Positions 34,885 through 43,461 of a DNA stretch of 64,000 bases are shown here, piece by piece. Each line of letters begins with the position of its first letter. Positions within the stretch are counted from its first letter, which is position 1. The position numbers were made by a program, and so were the translations under genes. The DNA comes from DTU098 sp964498525 (GTDB taxonomy: Bacteria > Bacillota > Desulfotomaculia > Desulfotomaculales > Pelotomaculaceae), in contig CAZCGU010000002.1 of NCBI GenBank assembly GCA_964498525.1, positions 248,001 to 312,000 on the forward strand, in the 5' to 3' direction. A model generated the notes under the pieces. That model was not told where the DNA came from. It saw only the letters and a program-made list of their open reading frames with translations, and did no database searches.

Positions 34885-35268
34885 TTTTGCCCCTCCAATT
34901 TTATACCGTTTACTTTTTTAGTAAATGAAAGGCACCTTTTAACGTGTTATAAATTTTGGAGAACCGGTATTATGTTTATTTTAATAAAATTTAAAGAAAC
35001 TTACAACCAAAACAGGCATTACCCAGTCAAACATATTGAAGATATTAATGAATAATAATCAGGCACATTTATACTGTTTGGGATAGTATGGGATTAAATG
35101 TTGTGTTTGCAGGGATATTCACAAATTGTGTCGAATTTTGTAAAATATTATATTTAATGTTCCCCTCAAATGGTGGTTCACTTTACCGTATAAAGAAGTA
35201 AGGGAAAAACCCTCCCACTTTTTAACGGGAAAGAGGTGAACACCCGCAAGAGAAGGGGTGTATAAAAC
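34885..35268. promoter_or_regulatory. Divergent control region with an exact Spo0A box
   Basis: This 384-base AT-rich region lies between the PAS protein (minus) and sigI (plus). It contains TGTCGAA at 35129-35135, identical to the Spo0A-binding consensus, 134 bases before sigI. Spo0A is the sporulation response regulator. A single 7-mer can occur by chance, so control by Spo0A is a hypothesis. A pyrimidine block AAAAACCCTCCC near 35206-35217 could belong to a SigI-type -35. Confidence 0.35.
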
Positions 35269-36003
35269 TTGTTTCCTGTACGGGAGCCGGATGATACCGT
35301 GAAAATAATCAAGCAGGGGGATCTGCAGGCGCGGGAGGATTTCCTGGAAAGTTGCAAACCTTTTATCCATAGGGCGGCCTGCAAATTTTGCAGGCGTGTT
35401 TTGGATTGGGGCAGGGATGATGAATTGGCGGTTGCCCTGATTGCCTTTAATGAGGCCATCGATCGTTTTCGGGAGGACAGTCACGTCCCCTTTCTGGCCT
35501 TTGCCAGGCTGGTCATGTTAAGCCGGCTTAAAGATTACTACCGGCGGGAGAATAGGGTCGCCGCCGCCGGTCTTTCCCTGGAAGCGGACGTTCAGAACAA
35601 CCTGGAGTACGCCAGGGCCCGGGAAGCTTATCTGGAAGAAGAAGCTTCCCGGGAAAGGGAAGAAGAAATAAAGGAATATGAGCAGTTATTAAGCAGCTAT
35701 GGGGTAACCTTTGGGGATCTGGTCAAGTGTTCGCCACGGCGCCGGGATACCCGCCGCTCCCTTCTCCTTGCAGCCCATGAACTTGCGGGAAGCAGCCAAC
35801 TATTTACCGAACTAAGAACGAAAAAAAAGCTTCCATTAATGGGACTGGAAAAGGTAACGGGGTTGAGCCGCAAAACCCTGGAGAGGGGAAGAAAATATAT
35901 CATTGCCATGGCTTTATTGATTTGTAACCGGGAGGAGTATTTATACCTTGGTTCCTATCTTAAATTGCCTTCCCCGGCTGAAAAGGGGGTGCCGGAAAAA
36001 TAA
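35269..36003 (+). CDS. sigI: RNA polymerase sigma factor SigI
   Basis: 244 residues. The sigma-70 region 2-like part includes AREDFLESCKPFIHRAACKFC, DDELAVALIAFNEAIDRF and FLAFARLVMLSRLKDYYRRE, as in SigI; the C-terminal part has the SigI-specific LSRKTLERGRKYIIAMALLI helix. TTG 35269 follows AAGGGGTG. Its stop overlaps the ATG of rsgI (TAATG), the usual sigI-rsgI arrangement. SigI regulons include heat or cell-wall functions in Bacillus and polysaccharide sensing in Clostridium thermocellum. Confidence 0.94.
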   Translation: MFPVREPDDTVKIIKQGDLQAREDFLESCKPFIHRAACKFCRRVLDWGRDDELAVALIAFNEAIDRFREDSHVPFLAFARLVMLSRLKDYYRRENRVAAAGLSLEADVQNNLEYARAREAYLEEEASREREEEIKEYEQLLSSYGVTFGDLVKCSPRRRDTRRSLLLAAHELAGSSQLFTELRTKKKLPLMGLEKVTGLSRKTLERGRKYIIAMALLICNREEYLYLGSYLKLPSPAEKGVPEK

Positions 36004-37232
36004 TGAAAACTCACGGGATGGTTGTTAAGGTAAAAAGCAGCTCATATATTGTGCTCACGCCCGAAGGGGAATACCTGGAAGTGCCATTGGGCAAAGGCTC
36101 GCGGGCCGGACTGGGCCGGAAGATTGAAATTATCCAAAAGGAAAAGCTGCCCTATTTTAAATTTCTAATGGTCGCGGCTTCCTTGCTGGCGATGGTTCTA
36201 GTCAGTCAGCTCTTTCCTTTGGCGCCGCCGACCGCTGCAGCTTACCTGACCATTGACATTAACCCCAGCGTTGAGCTGGCGGTTGATTCCAATGAAAAAG
36301 TGGTTTCCGCCAGGGGACTGGATCCTGCCGGTGAAGAGATTTTAACTAGAGTTATGGTCAAGGGGCAAAAATTGCAAAATGCGGTTGCCCGGATTGTAAG
36401 CCAAGCCATGACCGATCAGTTCCTCTGTGCAGAGGATGAAAATATAATTCTGGCGACACTTACTGTGGAAGAAGATCGGGAACCTCTGGTTGATCTGGAT
36501 GTTATCTACGAAGCTATTGAGAACCCGGTAAGATCGGGCGGCGTCCGGGCGGAAATAATAATCGAGCCGGTGGCGCCCCAGATGCGTGAGGATGCAGTAA
36601 AAACCGGCCTTTCCACCGGCAAGTTCCTGGTGCTTCAAAAATCGGGGGTAAAAGGAGTACCGGTGAGCGCGGCGAAACTGGGCGAATCAAGTCTGGGAAA
36701 TCTTGAAAAGACAAACAAAATAAGCATTATTGAACTGATCCGGGAAGAAGGGGTTAACGGAAATGAAAGAAGTGCGGGGACCGGGAAGAGCATAAACGAT
36801 GGAAACGACCGGGCGGGTATTTATCACGAAGGCCGTGACAGGGATCCGGATTATGTTAAGTTGTTGAAAGGAAAGACAACTAAAACAGGGGCGGATCATG
36901 GGCAGGGCGGGGACCAAAAAGCCCAGCCGGGCAAAAGTGACGCAAAATATAAAGATAAATCAAAAAATCAGCAGGCAAGCTCTGTAAACAGCGGTAAAAA
37001 AGATAACAATTACAATGACAATAACAATAAAAATAGCGACAACTTCTATGAAGATGAAAATAATAACAAAAGCCACCCCGGGGATGCAAATAAAAACAAA
37101 TGGAATAATAGCGGCAGCAACAATAATAATGATAGGGCAAAAAGCAATAATAATTACGGCGGAAACAACGATGACAGAAAAAATGGGGATAACAAAGATA
37201 ATAATAAAAATGTAAAGAAAAATCATAATTAA
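36003..37232 (+). CDS. rsgI: Anti-sigma-I factor RsgI with Asn-rich extracellular tail
   Basis: 409 residues. The cytoplasmic RsgI_N domain (1-48, GMVVKVKSSSYIVLTPEGEY) binds SigI. A membrane helix follows (52-72), then the periplasmic domain starting YLTIDINPSVELAVD; the Asn87-Pro88 bond is the site of reported autoproteolysis in RsgI proteins. From about residue 255 the chain turns into a low-complexity tail of Asn, Asp, Lys, Gly and Ser, without the carbohydrate-binding modules seen in Clostridium RsgIs. Base composition becomes A-rich there. The tail may thread into the cell wall or act as a disordered sensor. Confidence 0.92.
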   Translation: MKTHGMVVKVKSSSYIVLTPEGEYLEVPLGKGSRAGLGRKIEIIQKEKLPYFKFLMVAASLLAMVLVSQLFPLAPPTAAAYLTIDINPSVELAVDSNEKVVSARGLDPAGEEILTRVMVKGQKLQNAVARIVSQAMTDQFLCAEDENIILATLTVEEDREPLVDLDVIYEAIENPVRSGGVRAEIIIEPVAPQMREDAVKTGLSTGKFLVLQKSGVKGVPVSAAKLGESSLGNLEKTNKISIIELIREEGVNGNERSAGTGKSINDGNDRAGIYHEGRDRDPDYVKLLKGKTTKTGADHGQGGDQKAQPGKSDAKYKDKSKNQQASSVNSGKKDNNYNDNNNKNSDNFYEDENNNKSHPGDANKNKWNNSGSNNNNDRAKSNNNYGGNNDDRKNGDNKDNNKNVKKNHN

Positions 37233-37283
37233 TTCCGGAGAGAACGGTGCCACGGCGCTTTGCTTTTGTTTAATTTTGCCAGG

Positions 37284-37760
37284 TCAGGAGAAAAGGCTGA
37301 AGATTTGCAGGAAAACAGCCGTCACGGCGGCGGCCATTACCGGTCCGCAAGGAGTTCCCCGCAGCAACAGGATGCCCAGTACGCTCCCTACCGTCATCCC
37401 AAAAATAATTTCCGGGCTCAGGTTCATCAAGTTAAGTCCGTCGCTGTTGAGCTTTGTGGCCAGCGCTCCTGCCGCCAGGGCATAAATGCCTTTTATTGAG
37501 GCCAGGGAGTGCAGGTCCTTTGTTGTTAGTTGCTCGGTGGCAACCGGGGTCAAGATGTGCAGCATCAGAAGAACAAGACCAATTTCCAGACCACGCTCTC
37601 CCAGAACCGGCAGGATGATGTGTTCAAGCCTGAAATAACGGATACACAGCAGGATGCAGGCAGAAGTTACCACCAGATTGGATCGCCCGAAAAGGCCAAG
37701 AAATAATAAAATTATCAGGATCAATTCTGTTGAAGTTAGATTCCAGATGTTGCTGCTCAA
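37284..37760 (-). CDS. DUF441 (UPF0756) membrane protein
   Basis: About 158 residues, four to five membrane spans, with GLFGRSNLVVTSACILL, GLEIGLVLLMLHILTPVA, IKGIYALAAGALATKLNSDG and the C-terminal GSVLGILLLRGTPCGPVMAAA. This pattern is the UPF0756/DUF441 family of unknown function. I favour TTG 37760 (11 bases after GGAG); an ATG at 37835 would add 25 hydrophilic residues that the family lacks. It converges on rsgI. Confidence 0.85.
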   Translation of the reverse strand: MSSNIWNLTSTELILIILLFLGLFGRSNLVVTSACILLCIRYFRLEHIILPVLGERGLEIGLVLLMLHILTPVATEQLTTKDLHSLASIKGIYALAAGALATKLNSDGLNLMNLSPEIIFGMTVGSVLGILLLRGTPCGPVMAAAVTAVFLQIFSLFS

Positions 37761-37835
37761 GGCAAAATCAGCTCCATAAGAAACAAACTGTTGGCAGTCT
37801 TGTTTTGCAAAATCCCCGGCTGTAAATCTGTTCAA

Positions 37836-38198
37836 GCAGATTCTGAATATTAATCTTACTGTCCCTCAAGTTGTTATTCTTACTTGGCGTTGATCAATAA
37901 CAGGACGGTTTTGTATATGATAGATTATGCTTCAAGTACCACAATATTACATTGGTTACAGCTCTTTTTCCCGAGGTGGGCATAGGCATTCACGAGAGAT
38001 ACATTGTTAAAGCGGATAGATTATACGCCGGATTCAGGATAAATTGCCGAAAATTTAAGTCTAAAACCCCCTGATTCTGTTATAATTATATTTACAGGGA
38101 GGAAAGATTTCAGACCGGAGATTACTCTATTTTTAAGCAGATTTTCATTTTAAAAAACCATTCAATTAATTAATATGGGCGGATGGGGGGATTGACTC
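37836..38198. other. Intergenic region before the phosphoesterase gene
   Basis: About 360 AT-rich bases without a supported gene. A consensus -10 (TATAAT near 38080-38085) and a GGGAGG site at 38097-38102 are present but the -35 is weak. No small gene follows the latter convincingly. Confidence 0.35.
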
Positions 38199-38996
38199 GT
38201 GCGCCTGCTCTATTTTACAGACACGCATATTTGTTCCGTGAAGCCGGATAACCGCAGGGATAATTTCTTGCAAGCCATGGAGGCGAAGCTTTCGGAGATC
38301 GTGGAATTGTGCCGCTTGCTGAGTATTGATTATGTTATTCACGGGGGGGACCTCTTTGATCAACCCAATCCGGATCAGAGGTCTCTGGATTTATTGGGCG
38401 GGTTTTTAGACAGGCTGGAACTTCCTGTTTACTGTGTCGCGGGAAACCATGATCTGATCGACCAGCGGTTGGACAGCCTGGAAGGCACCGCCCTGGGCAG
38501 CCTGGCCCGTCTGGAGTGTGTACACCTGCTTCAGCCGAGCGAAATGGTTTACCTCTCCAACAACAATCTCGTTCTCCAGTTGAGCGGCCAGCATTACTAC
38601 CGCGGTATTGACGGGCGGGACGGCGGTAAGGTTTATATGGTCAATAAAAAGAGCTGCGATCTGGCCGTCCATGTGGTCCACAGCATGCTTTTGCCCAGGG
38701 CCTTTTCCGAAAAAGTACCCTGCACACTTATTTCCAGCGTTACTGCCACCGAGGCCGATTTTACCCTGGGCGCCCACGCCCACCTTGGCTACCACGTGAC
38801 CAGGGACGGCAAGCATTTCCTTAATCCCGGAGCCCTGGCACGGGTAACAAATCTATCCCGGGAGCGGATCAGGACACCACAGGTGCTTTATCTGGATTTC
38901 ACCTCGGCCAATTATAATTACAGGTTTATCCCGTTGGGGGCCGCACGTCCCGGTAACGAGGTTATGGAAGAAAACGCCGGAATAGGCAAGGGCTAA
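38199..38996 (+). CDS. Calcineurin-like metallophosphoesterase
   Basis: 265 residues with all five metallophosphoesterase motifs: FTDTHI (Asp7, His9), HGGDLFDQP, AGNHDLID, VVHSM and LGAHAHLGY. The layout resembles the nuclease part of SbcD/Mre11 but is shorter and lacks an SbcC partner nearby. GTG 38199 follows GGGGGG. The substrate is unknown. Confidence 0.87.
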   Translation: MRLLYFTDTHICSVKPDNRRDNFLQAMEAKLSEIVELCRLLSIDYVIHGGDLFDQPNPDQRSLDLLGGFLDRLELPVYCVAGNHDLIDQRLDSLEGTALGSLARLECVHLLQPSEMVYLSNNNLVLQLSGQHYYRGIDGRDGGKVYMVNKKSCDLAVHVVHSMLLPRAFSEKVPCTLISSVTATEADFTLGAHAHLGYHVTRDGKHFLNPGALARVTNLSRERIRTPQVLYLDFTSANYNYRFIPLGAARPGNEVMEENAGIGKG

Positions 38997-39379
38997 GAGG
39001 GATCGGGGGCAGCTCTGCACCAATTTATCTCTCAATCTTTTAAACACGTGGAGATCGCCTATACTTTTGCACGGTGAAAATTATCATTGACACAAGGGAT
39101 TTTCCTGAATATAATCATACTAAATCCATTGTAATTATACTAGTATAATCTATCTTATTTTTATTCATACTGGAGACTCGAAAACACAACAAAATGCGCT
39201 GATACGGGAGTGTACCAAAAAAAAAGCCCCGGCAGGGCACGCCTGAAGGGTTTACTGCGGCGGCTAAACCTGGTGATATTGTACTGAAGCTGTATCATTT
39301 GCTGTTCTTTTTCCACGACCGTTTTAAATTGTTTGGTTTTATTGACCGGGGGATTTTGAAAAATTTTGGAGGTGCTTCT
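38997..39379. other. Intergenic region with a small hairpin
   Basis: No supported gene in 380 bases. GGTTTA/TAAACC (39249-39254 with 39265-39270) makes a 6-bp hairpin, and a run of nine A precedes it. Promoter elements for the next gene are likely here, but no clear match is seen. Confidence 0.3.
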
Positions 39380-39739
39380 GTGGGGGAAAAATTATTTGAG
39401 GTGGATGTTTATCCACCGGAAAGTAAGATCAATTCACATGTGTTCCCTGAAAGGGTTCAACAATTCAAAAACAATCTGGAGCGTAATCTGGCGAAAATTA
39501 AAGAATGGGAATATTGTTATTGCTCTGATTGCAAAAAGATAAAATTCGTCAGGGACCTTCGGGCAACTGAAGAAGGAATTTGCTGCACTGAGTGCGGCAA
39601 TACCAACCTGGAGCCCCCCGACTGGGTTAATTGTCCCCACCATAAGGATTCATTTGTTAAATGTCCCCGGGGGGGTAAAGGGATAAGGAAGCTCCAACAC
39701 GGGTCTGCATGTCTGGACAATTGTTATTTCCGGACCTAG
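39380..39739 (+). CDS. Cysteine-rich putative zinc-binding protein
   Basis: 119 residues from GTG 39380, six bases after GGAGGTG. An N-terminal part of about 55 residues (EKLFEVDVYPPESKINSHVF) is followed by CYCSDCKKI...ICCTECGN, a two-CxxC zinc-ribbon pattern, and CPHHKDSFVKC...ACLDNC. No family is recognised. Confidence 0.7.
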   Translation: MGEKLFEVDVYPPESKINSHVFPERVQQFKNNLERNLAKIKEWEYCYCSDCKKIKFVRDLRATEEGICCTECGNTNLEPPDWVNCPHHKDSFVKCPRGGKGIRKLQHGSACLDNCYFRT

Positions 39740-39810
39740 AAAGGGCTGGTGAAATATTGCCCTATTGGAACCGGCCGCACTGAAACTTTGGGGAATTAGA
39801 CAGCAATGGG

Positions 39811-39855
39811 AAGGGCCTGCGCACACAGCAAATAAATTGCGCGGGCCTTTTTTTT
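39811..39855 (+). terminator. Strong intrinsic terminator
   Basis: AAGGGCCTGCGCA pairs with TGCGCGGGCCTT and is followed by eight T. It ends the transcript of the cysteine-rich protein and insulates addB. Confidence 0.9.
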
Positions 39856-39987
39856 GTTTAAAAGCCGACTGTTCACACTAAAAGGTTTTTTTTCTTTTAA
39901 AGGGAATTTAATTACTTATACAGATCTTCAATCCAACGAAATTAATTAGAATCAGAACAATGACAGAGCAAAGTGCAGGTGAAAGCC

Positions 39988-42900
39988 TTGACCATACGTT
40001 TTATCACCGGCCGGGCCGGCTCTGGCAAAACCCGGGCCTGCCTGGACGAGATGCGGGAAGAACTCCGGCAAAGCCCGGAAGGACACCCGCTGATTCTGCT
40101 GGTCCCCGAGCAGGCCACCTTTCAGACGGAATATGTTCTGGCAGCCACGCCGGTCCTGTCCGGCTTCATCAGGGCCCAGGTCTTGAGTTTTAAGCGCCTG
40201 GCCTACCGGGTGTTGCAAGAGGTGGGGGGCGCCGCCCGGGCTCATATCGGCGATCTGGGCAAGCGTATGCTGCTGCGCCGCCTGTTGGAGCAGCGCCGCG
40301 CTAAACTAAAAGTCTTTCGCCGCTCAGCCGGACTGCCGGGTTTTGCCGACACCCTGGCCCAGGCCCTGGGCGAGTTAAAGACTTATTGCGCCAGTCCGGA
40401 GGACCTGGACCGCGCTTCCTTCGCCCTCCGGAATGCCGGGGCTGGTCAGCTGGCCGATAAGCTGGATGACCTGAGCCTTCTGTTTGACAGCCTGGAGGAA
40501 AACCTGGCCGGCCGTTTCACCGACCCCGACGACTACCTCAACCTGCTGGCTGACTGCCTCAAGGATTCACCGTCGGTTTGCGGGGCGGAGATCTGGGTGG
40601 ACGGCTTTACCGGATTTACACCCCAGGAGTTCCGGGTGCTGGCGGAATTGACCCGGGCAGCCCGCCGGGTAAATATTACCCTTTGCGCGGATTTGGCCGC
40701 CCTGGCCGGCTTTCGTGATGAAACTGCCCTTTTTTACCCGGTCCGGGAAACCTATGATTCATTGTGCGCCATGGCTGCCCGGGAGCATGTTGCGCCGGAG
40801 AGCCCCCTGGTTTTAGAAGACAGGCCCCCGCGCCGCTTCCGCAGCCCTGCCATCGCCCGCCTGGAACAGCATTTCTTTACCTACCCGGCCCCCCTGTCAA
40901 CCTGTACCGGGGCAGGGGTTACCCTGGCCGCTGCGGCCAACCCCGGGGCCGAGGTGGAGGGCGTGGCCCGGGAAATTACAGCCCTTTGCCGGGATGAGGG
41001 TTTCCGCTACAGGGACATCGTGATCCTTTTGCGGGATTTGGATGCCTACGCCGGTCTCCTGAGGGTGGTCTTTACCGACCACAACATCCCGGTTTTTCTC
41101 GACCACAAAAGGACGGCCCTGCACCACCCCCTGGTGGAACTGATCCGTTCGGCGCTGGAAACACTGAGCAGGGAATGGGCCTTTGATCCCGTCTTCCGCT
41201 ACCTTAAGACCGACCTTACCCCGCTGTCCAGGGAGGAGGTGGATCTCCTGGAGAATTATGTCCTGGCCCACGGGATCCGGGGGAGTCGCTGGACTGACGG
41301 CAGGCTCTGGGCTTACCGCAGGCGTCTGACCCTGGAGGAGGACCGGGAAGCCACCGAAACGGAGCTGGGGGAACTGGACCGGATCAACAGTCTGCGCCGG
41401 CAGGCTTCCGCGGCCCTGGCCGGTTTTTGTGGGGAGGCCGGCCGGGCTGTTAACGTGCGGGAACTGACAGCGGCTTTGTTTAGCCTGCTGGACGGCTTGC
41501 AGGCAGCTGAACGCCTGGAGAGCTGGCGCAGCAGGGCGGAGGAGGAGGGGCGCCTGGAGGCCGCCCGGGAACATGCCCAGGTCTGGAACGGGGTCATCAA
41601 ATTGCTGGACCAGGTGGTGGAGGCCCTGGGTGATGAGGCGCTGCCGCCGGAAGAGTACGCGGCCGTACTGGACGCTGGATTCGAAAGCATGAAGCTGGGC
41701 CTGATTCCCCCCGGCCTGGATCAGGTGGTGGCGGGTACCCTGGAGCGATCCCGGGTGCCGGAAGCGAAGGCCGCCTTTGTCCTGGGTGTCAATGATGGTG
41801 TGCTGCCCGCGAGGGTTGCGGCCAAGGGCATCCTTTCCGAGGGTGAAAGGGAAAGGCTGGAGGCGGTGGGCCTGAAGCTGGCCCCGGGACCCCGGCGCAG
41901 GACTTTTGAGGAACAGTACCTGGTTTACCTGGCCTTAACCCGGGCCGCGGAAAAGCTATACGTGAGCTATCCCCTGGCTGACAGTGAGGGCAAGGCTGTC
42001 ATGCCCTCCGGGGTGGTGGCCAGGCTGAGGGAACTGCTGCCGGATGCGGAGGAGCGGGTCTGGCCGGTGGAGCCAAACGCGGCCCTGGCCGACGACTTAA
42101 CCTTCGTGAGCAACCCTGGCCGTTCATTATCCTATCTGGCGGCCCAGCTGCGGGAGGCCCTGGCCGGCCGCCCGATAGACCCCCTGTGGTACGATGTTTA
42201 CGACTGGTTTGCCCGGGGAGGGCGCCGGAAGGACTGTGCCCGGATTTTATCCGGCCTTTTCTTCAGCAACCGGGAAAGCCGCCTGCCTGCCGGTGTAGGC
42301 CGGGCCTTGTACGGCCGCACCCTGAAAACAAGCGTATCTGGTTTGGAAAGGTTCCGCTCCTGCCCCTTTGCCTTTTTTCTGGCCCATGGCCTGCGTTTGC
42401 AGCAGAGGTCTGTTTACAGGCTGGGCGCGCCTGACCTGGGCCGGTTTTTTCATGCCGCCCTTAAGCTTTTTGGCGACCGTGTCCGCCTGCAGGGGCTGGA
42501 CTGGGGCGATTTGAGCCGGGAGCAATGCCGTGAAATTACTGTTGAGGTAGTAGAACTTCTGGCCCCGCGCCTGCAAAGTGAAATTCTGCTAAATACCGCC
42601 CGGCGCCGCTATCTTACCGGCAAGCTCAGACGGATTGTGCAACGGGCGGCCCTGGTCCTGGCCGAGCATTCCCGGCGGGGCCGCTTCCGGCCGGTGGGTT
42701 TGGAGCTGGCCTTCGGACCGGGTGGTGACCTGCCCGCGGCGACCTTTGTTCTGCAGGACGGCAGCGAGATGACCCTGGCCGGCCGCATTGACCGGATCGA
42801 CGCGGCGGAAGGGGAAGGCGGAGTCTACCTCAGGGTGATTGATTATAAATCTGCACGGATGACCATAGGGCTGGGAGATATTTACCACGGACTCAAGCTG

Positions 42901-43461
42901 CAGCTGCTGGTCTACCTGGATGTTGCCCTGAAGCACGCCCTGGCCCTGGCGGGTGCGGAGGGACTGCCCGGTGCTGTCCTCTATTTCCGCCTGGACGATC
43001 CCTTCATTAAAACGGACGGGCGGGAACCCGGCGAAAAGGAGCTGGAAAAGAGGATCCTGCGGGAGCTGCGCATGACGGGTCTGATCCTGGCCGACCCGGA
43101 GGTGGTCAGGCTGATGGACGGGGAAGTGCAGGGCGACTCCGACCTGGTGCCGGTACATATTAAAAAAGACGGGGAGCTCGGCGCCCGTTCGGCTGTCCTC
43201 ACCCTGGAGCAGTTTGAGCTACTGCGGTACTACCTGCGCCGTCAGCTGGCGTCGGCGGGCAGCGAGATTATGGACGGCGTGGTTGAGATCTCCCCTTACC
43301 GCCTGGGCGCCTTCCGCTCCTGTCAGCATTGTTCTTTTAAACCGGTCTGTCAATTCGATCTTTTAGTAGAAGGAAATAAGTACCGCCTGCTCCGCCAGGA
43401 AAAGGACAGTGTTATCTGGGATAGGCTGGCCGGTGGTGGAGAGGTGGCAATAAATGAGTAA
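39988..43461 (+). CDS. addB: ATP-dependent helicase/nuclease subunit AddB
   Basis: About 1157 residues; with AddA it resects double-strand breaks and halts at Chi. Walker A GRAGSGKT (8-15), an inactivated helicase body, and a C-terminal RecB-type nuclease with VIDYKSARM. The Fe-S cluster cysteines are present: one in LERFRSCPFAFF and three in SCQHCSFKPVC near the end. I favour TTG 39988 (M-TIRFITG), with AGGTGA just upstream, over GTG 39973/39979. Overlaps addA by 8 bases. Confidence 0.95.
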   Translation: MTIRFITGRAGSGKTRACLDEMREELRQSPEGHPLILLVPEQATFQTEYVLAATPVLSGFIRAQVLSFKRLAYRVLQEVGGAARAHIGDLGKRMLLRRLLEQRRAKLKVFRRSAGLPGFADTLAQALGELKTYCASPEDLDRASFALRNAGAGQLADKLDDLSLLFDSLEENLAGRFTDPDDYLNLLADCLKDSPSVCGAEIWVDGFTGFTPQEFRVLAELTRAARRVNITLCADLAALAGFRDETALFYPVRETYDSLCAMAAREHVAPESPLVLEDRPPRRFRSPAIARLEQHFFTYPAPLSTCTGAGVTLAAAANPGAEVEGVAREITALCRDEGFRYRDIVILLRDLDAYAGLLRVVFTDHNIPVFLDHKRTALHHPLVELIRSALETLSREWAFDPVFRYLKTDLTPLSREEVDLLENYVLAHGIRGSRWTDGRLWAYRRRLTLEEDREATETELGELDRINSLRRQASAALAGFCGEAGRAVNVRELTAALFSLLDGLQAAERLESWRSRAEEEGRLEAAREHAQVWNGVIKLLDQVVEALGDEALPPEEYAAVLDAGFESMKLGLIPPGLDQVVAGTLERSRVPEAKAAFVLGVNDGVLPARVAAKGILSEGERERLEAVGLKLAPGPRRRTFEEQYLVYLALTRAAEKLYVSYPLADSEGKAVMPSGVVARLRELLPDAEERVWPVEPNAALADDLTFVSNPGRSLSYLAAQLREALAGRPIDPLWYDVYDWFARGGRRKDCARILSGLFFSNRESRLPAGVGRALYGRTLKTSVSGLERFRSCPFAFFLAHGLRLQQRSVYRLGAPDLGRFFHAALKLFGDRVRLQGLDWGDLSREQCREITVEVVELLAPRLQSEILLNTARRRYLTGKLRRIVQRAALVLAEHSRRGRFRPVGLELAFGPGGDLPAATFVLQDGSEMTLAGRIDRIDAAEGEGGVYLRVIDYKSARMTIGLGDIYHGLKLQLLVYLDVALKHALALAGAEGLPGAVLYFRLDDPFIKTDGREPGEKELEKRILRELRMTGLILADPEVVRLMDGEVQGDSDLVPVHIKKDGELGARSAVLTLEQFELLRYYLRRQLASAGSEIMDGVVEISPYRLGAFRSCQHCSFKPVCQFDLLVEGNKYRLLRQEKDSVIWDRLAGGGEVAINE

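Noticed and set aside
36880..37253. Hydrophobic Ile/Phe/Val-rich minus-strand frames opposite the rsgI tail
   Set aside because: They are simply the complement of the AAT/AAC/GAT-rich Asn/Asp tail, not membrane proteins.
40897..41574. 225-codon minus-strand frame inside addB
   Set aside because: Shadow of addB; Pro/Gln-rich composition and no motif.
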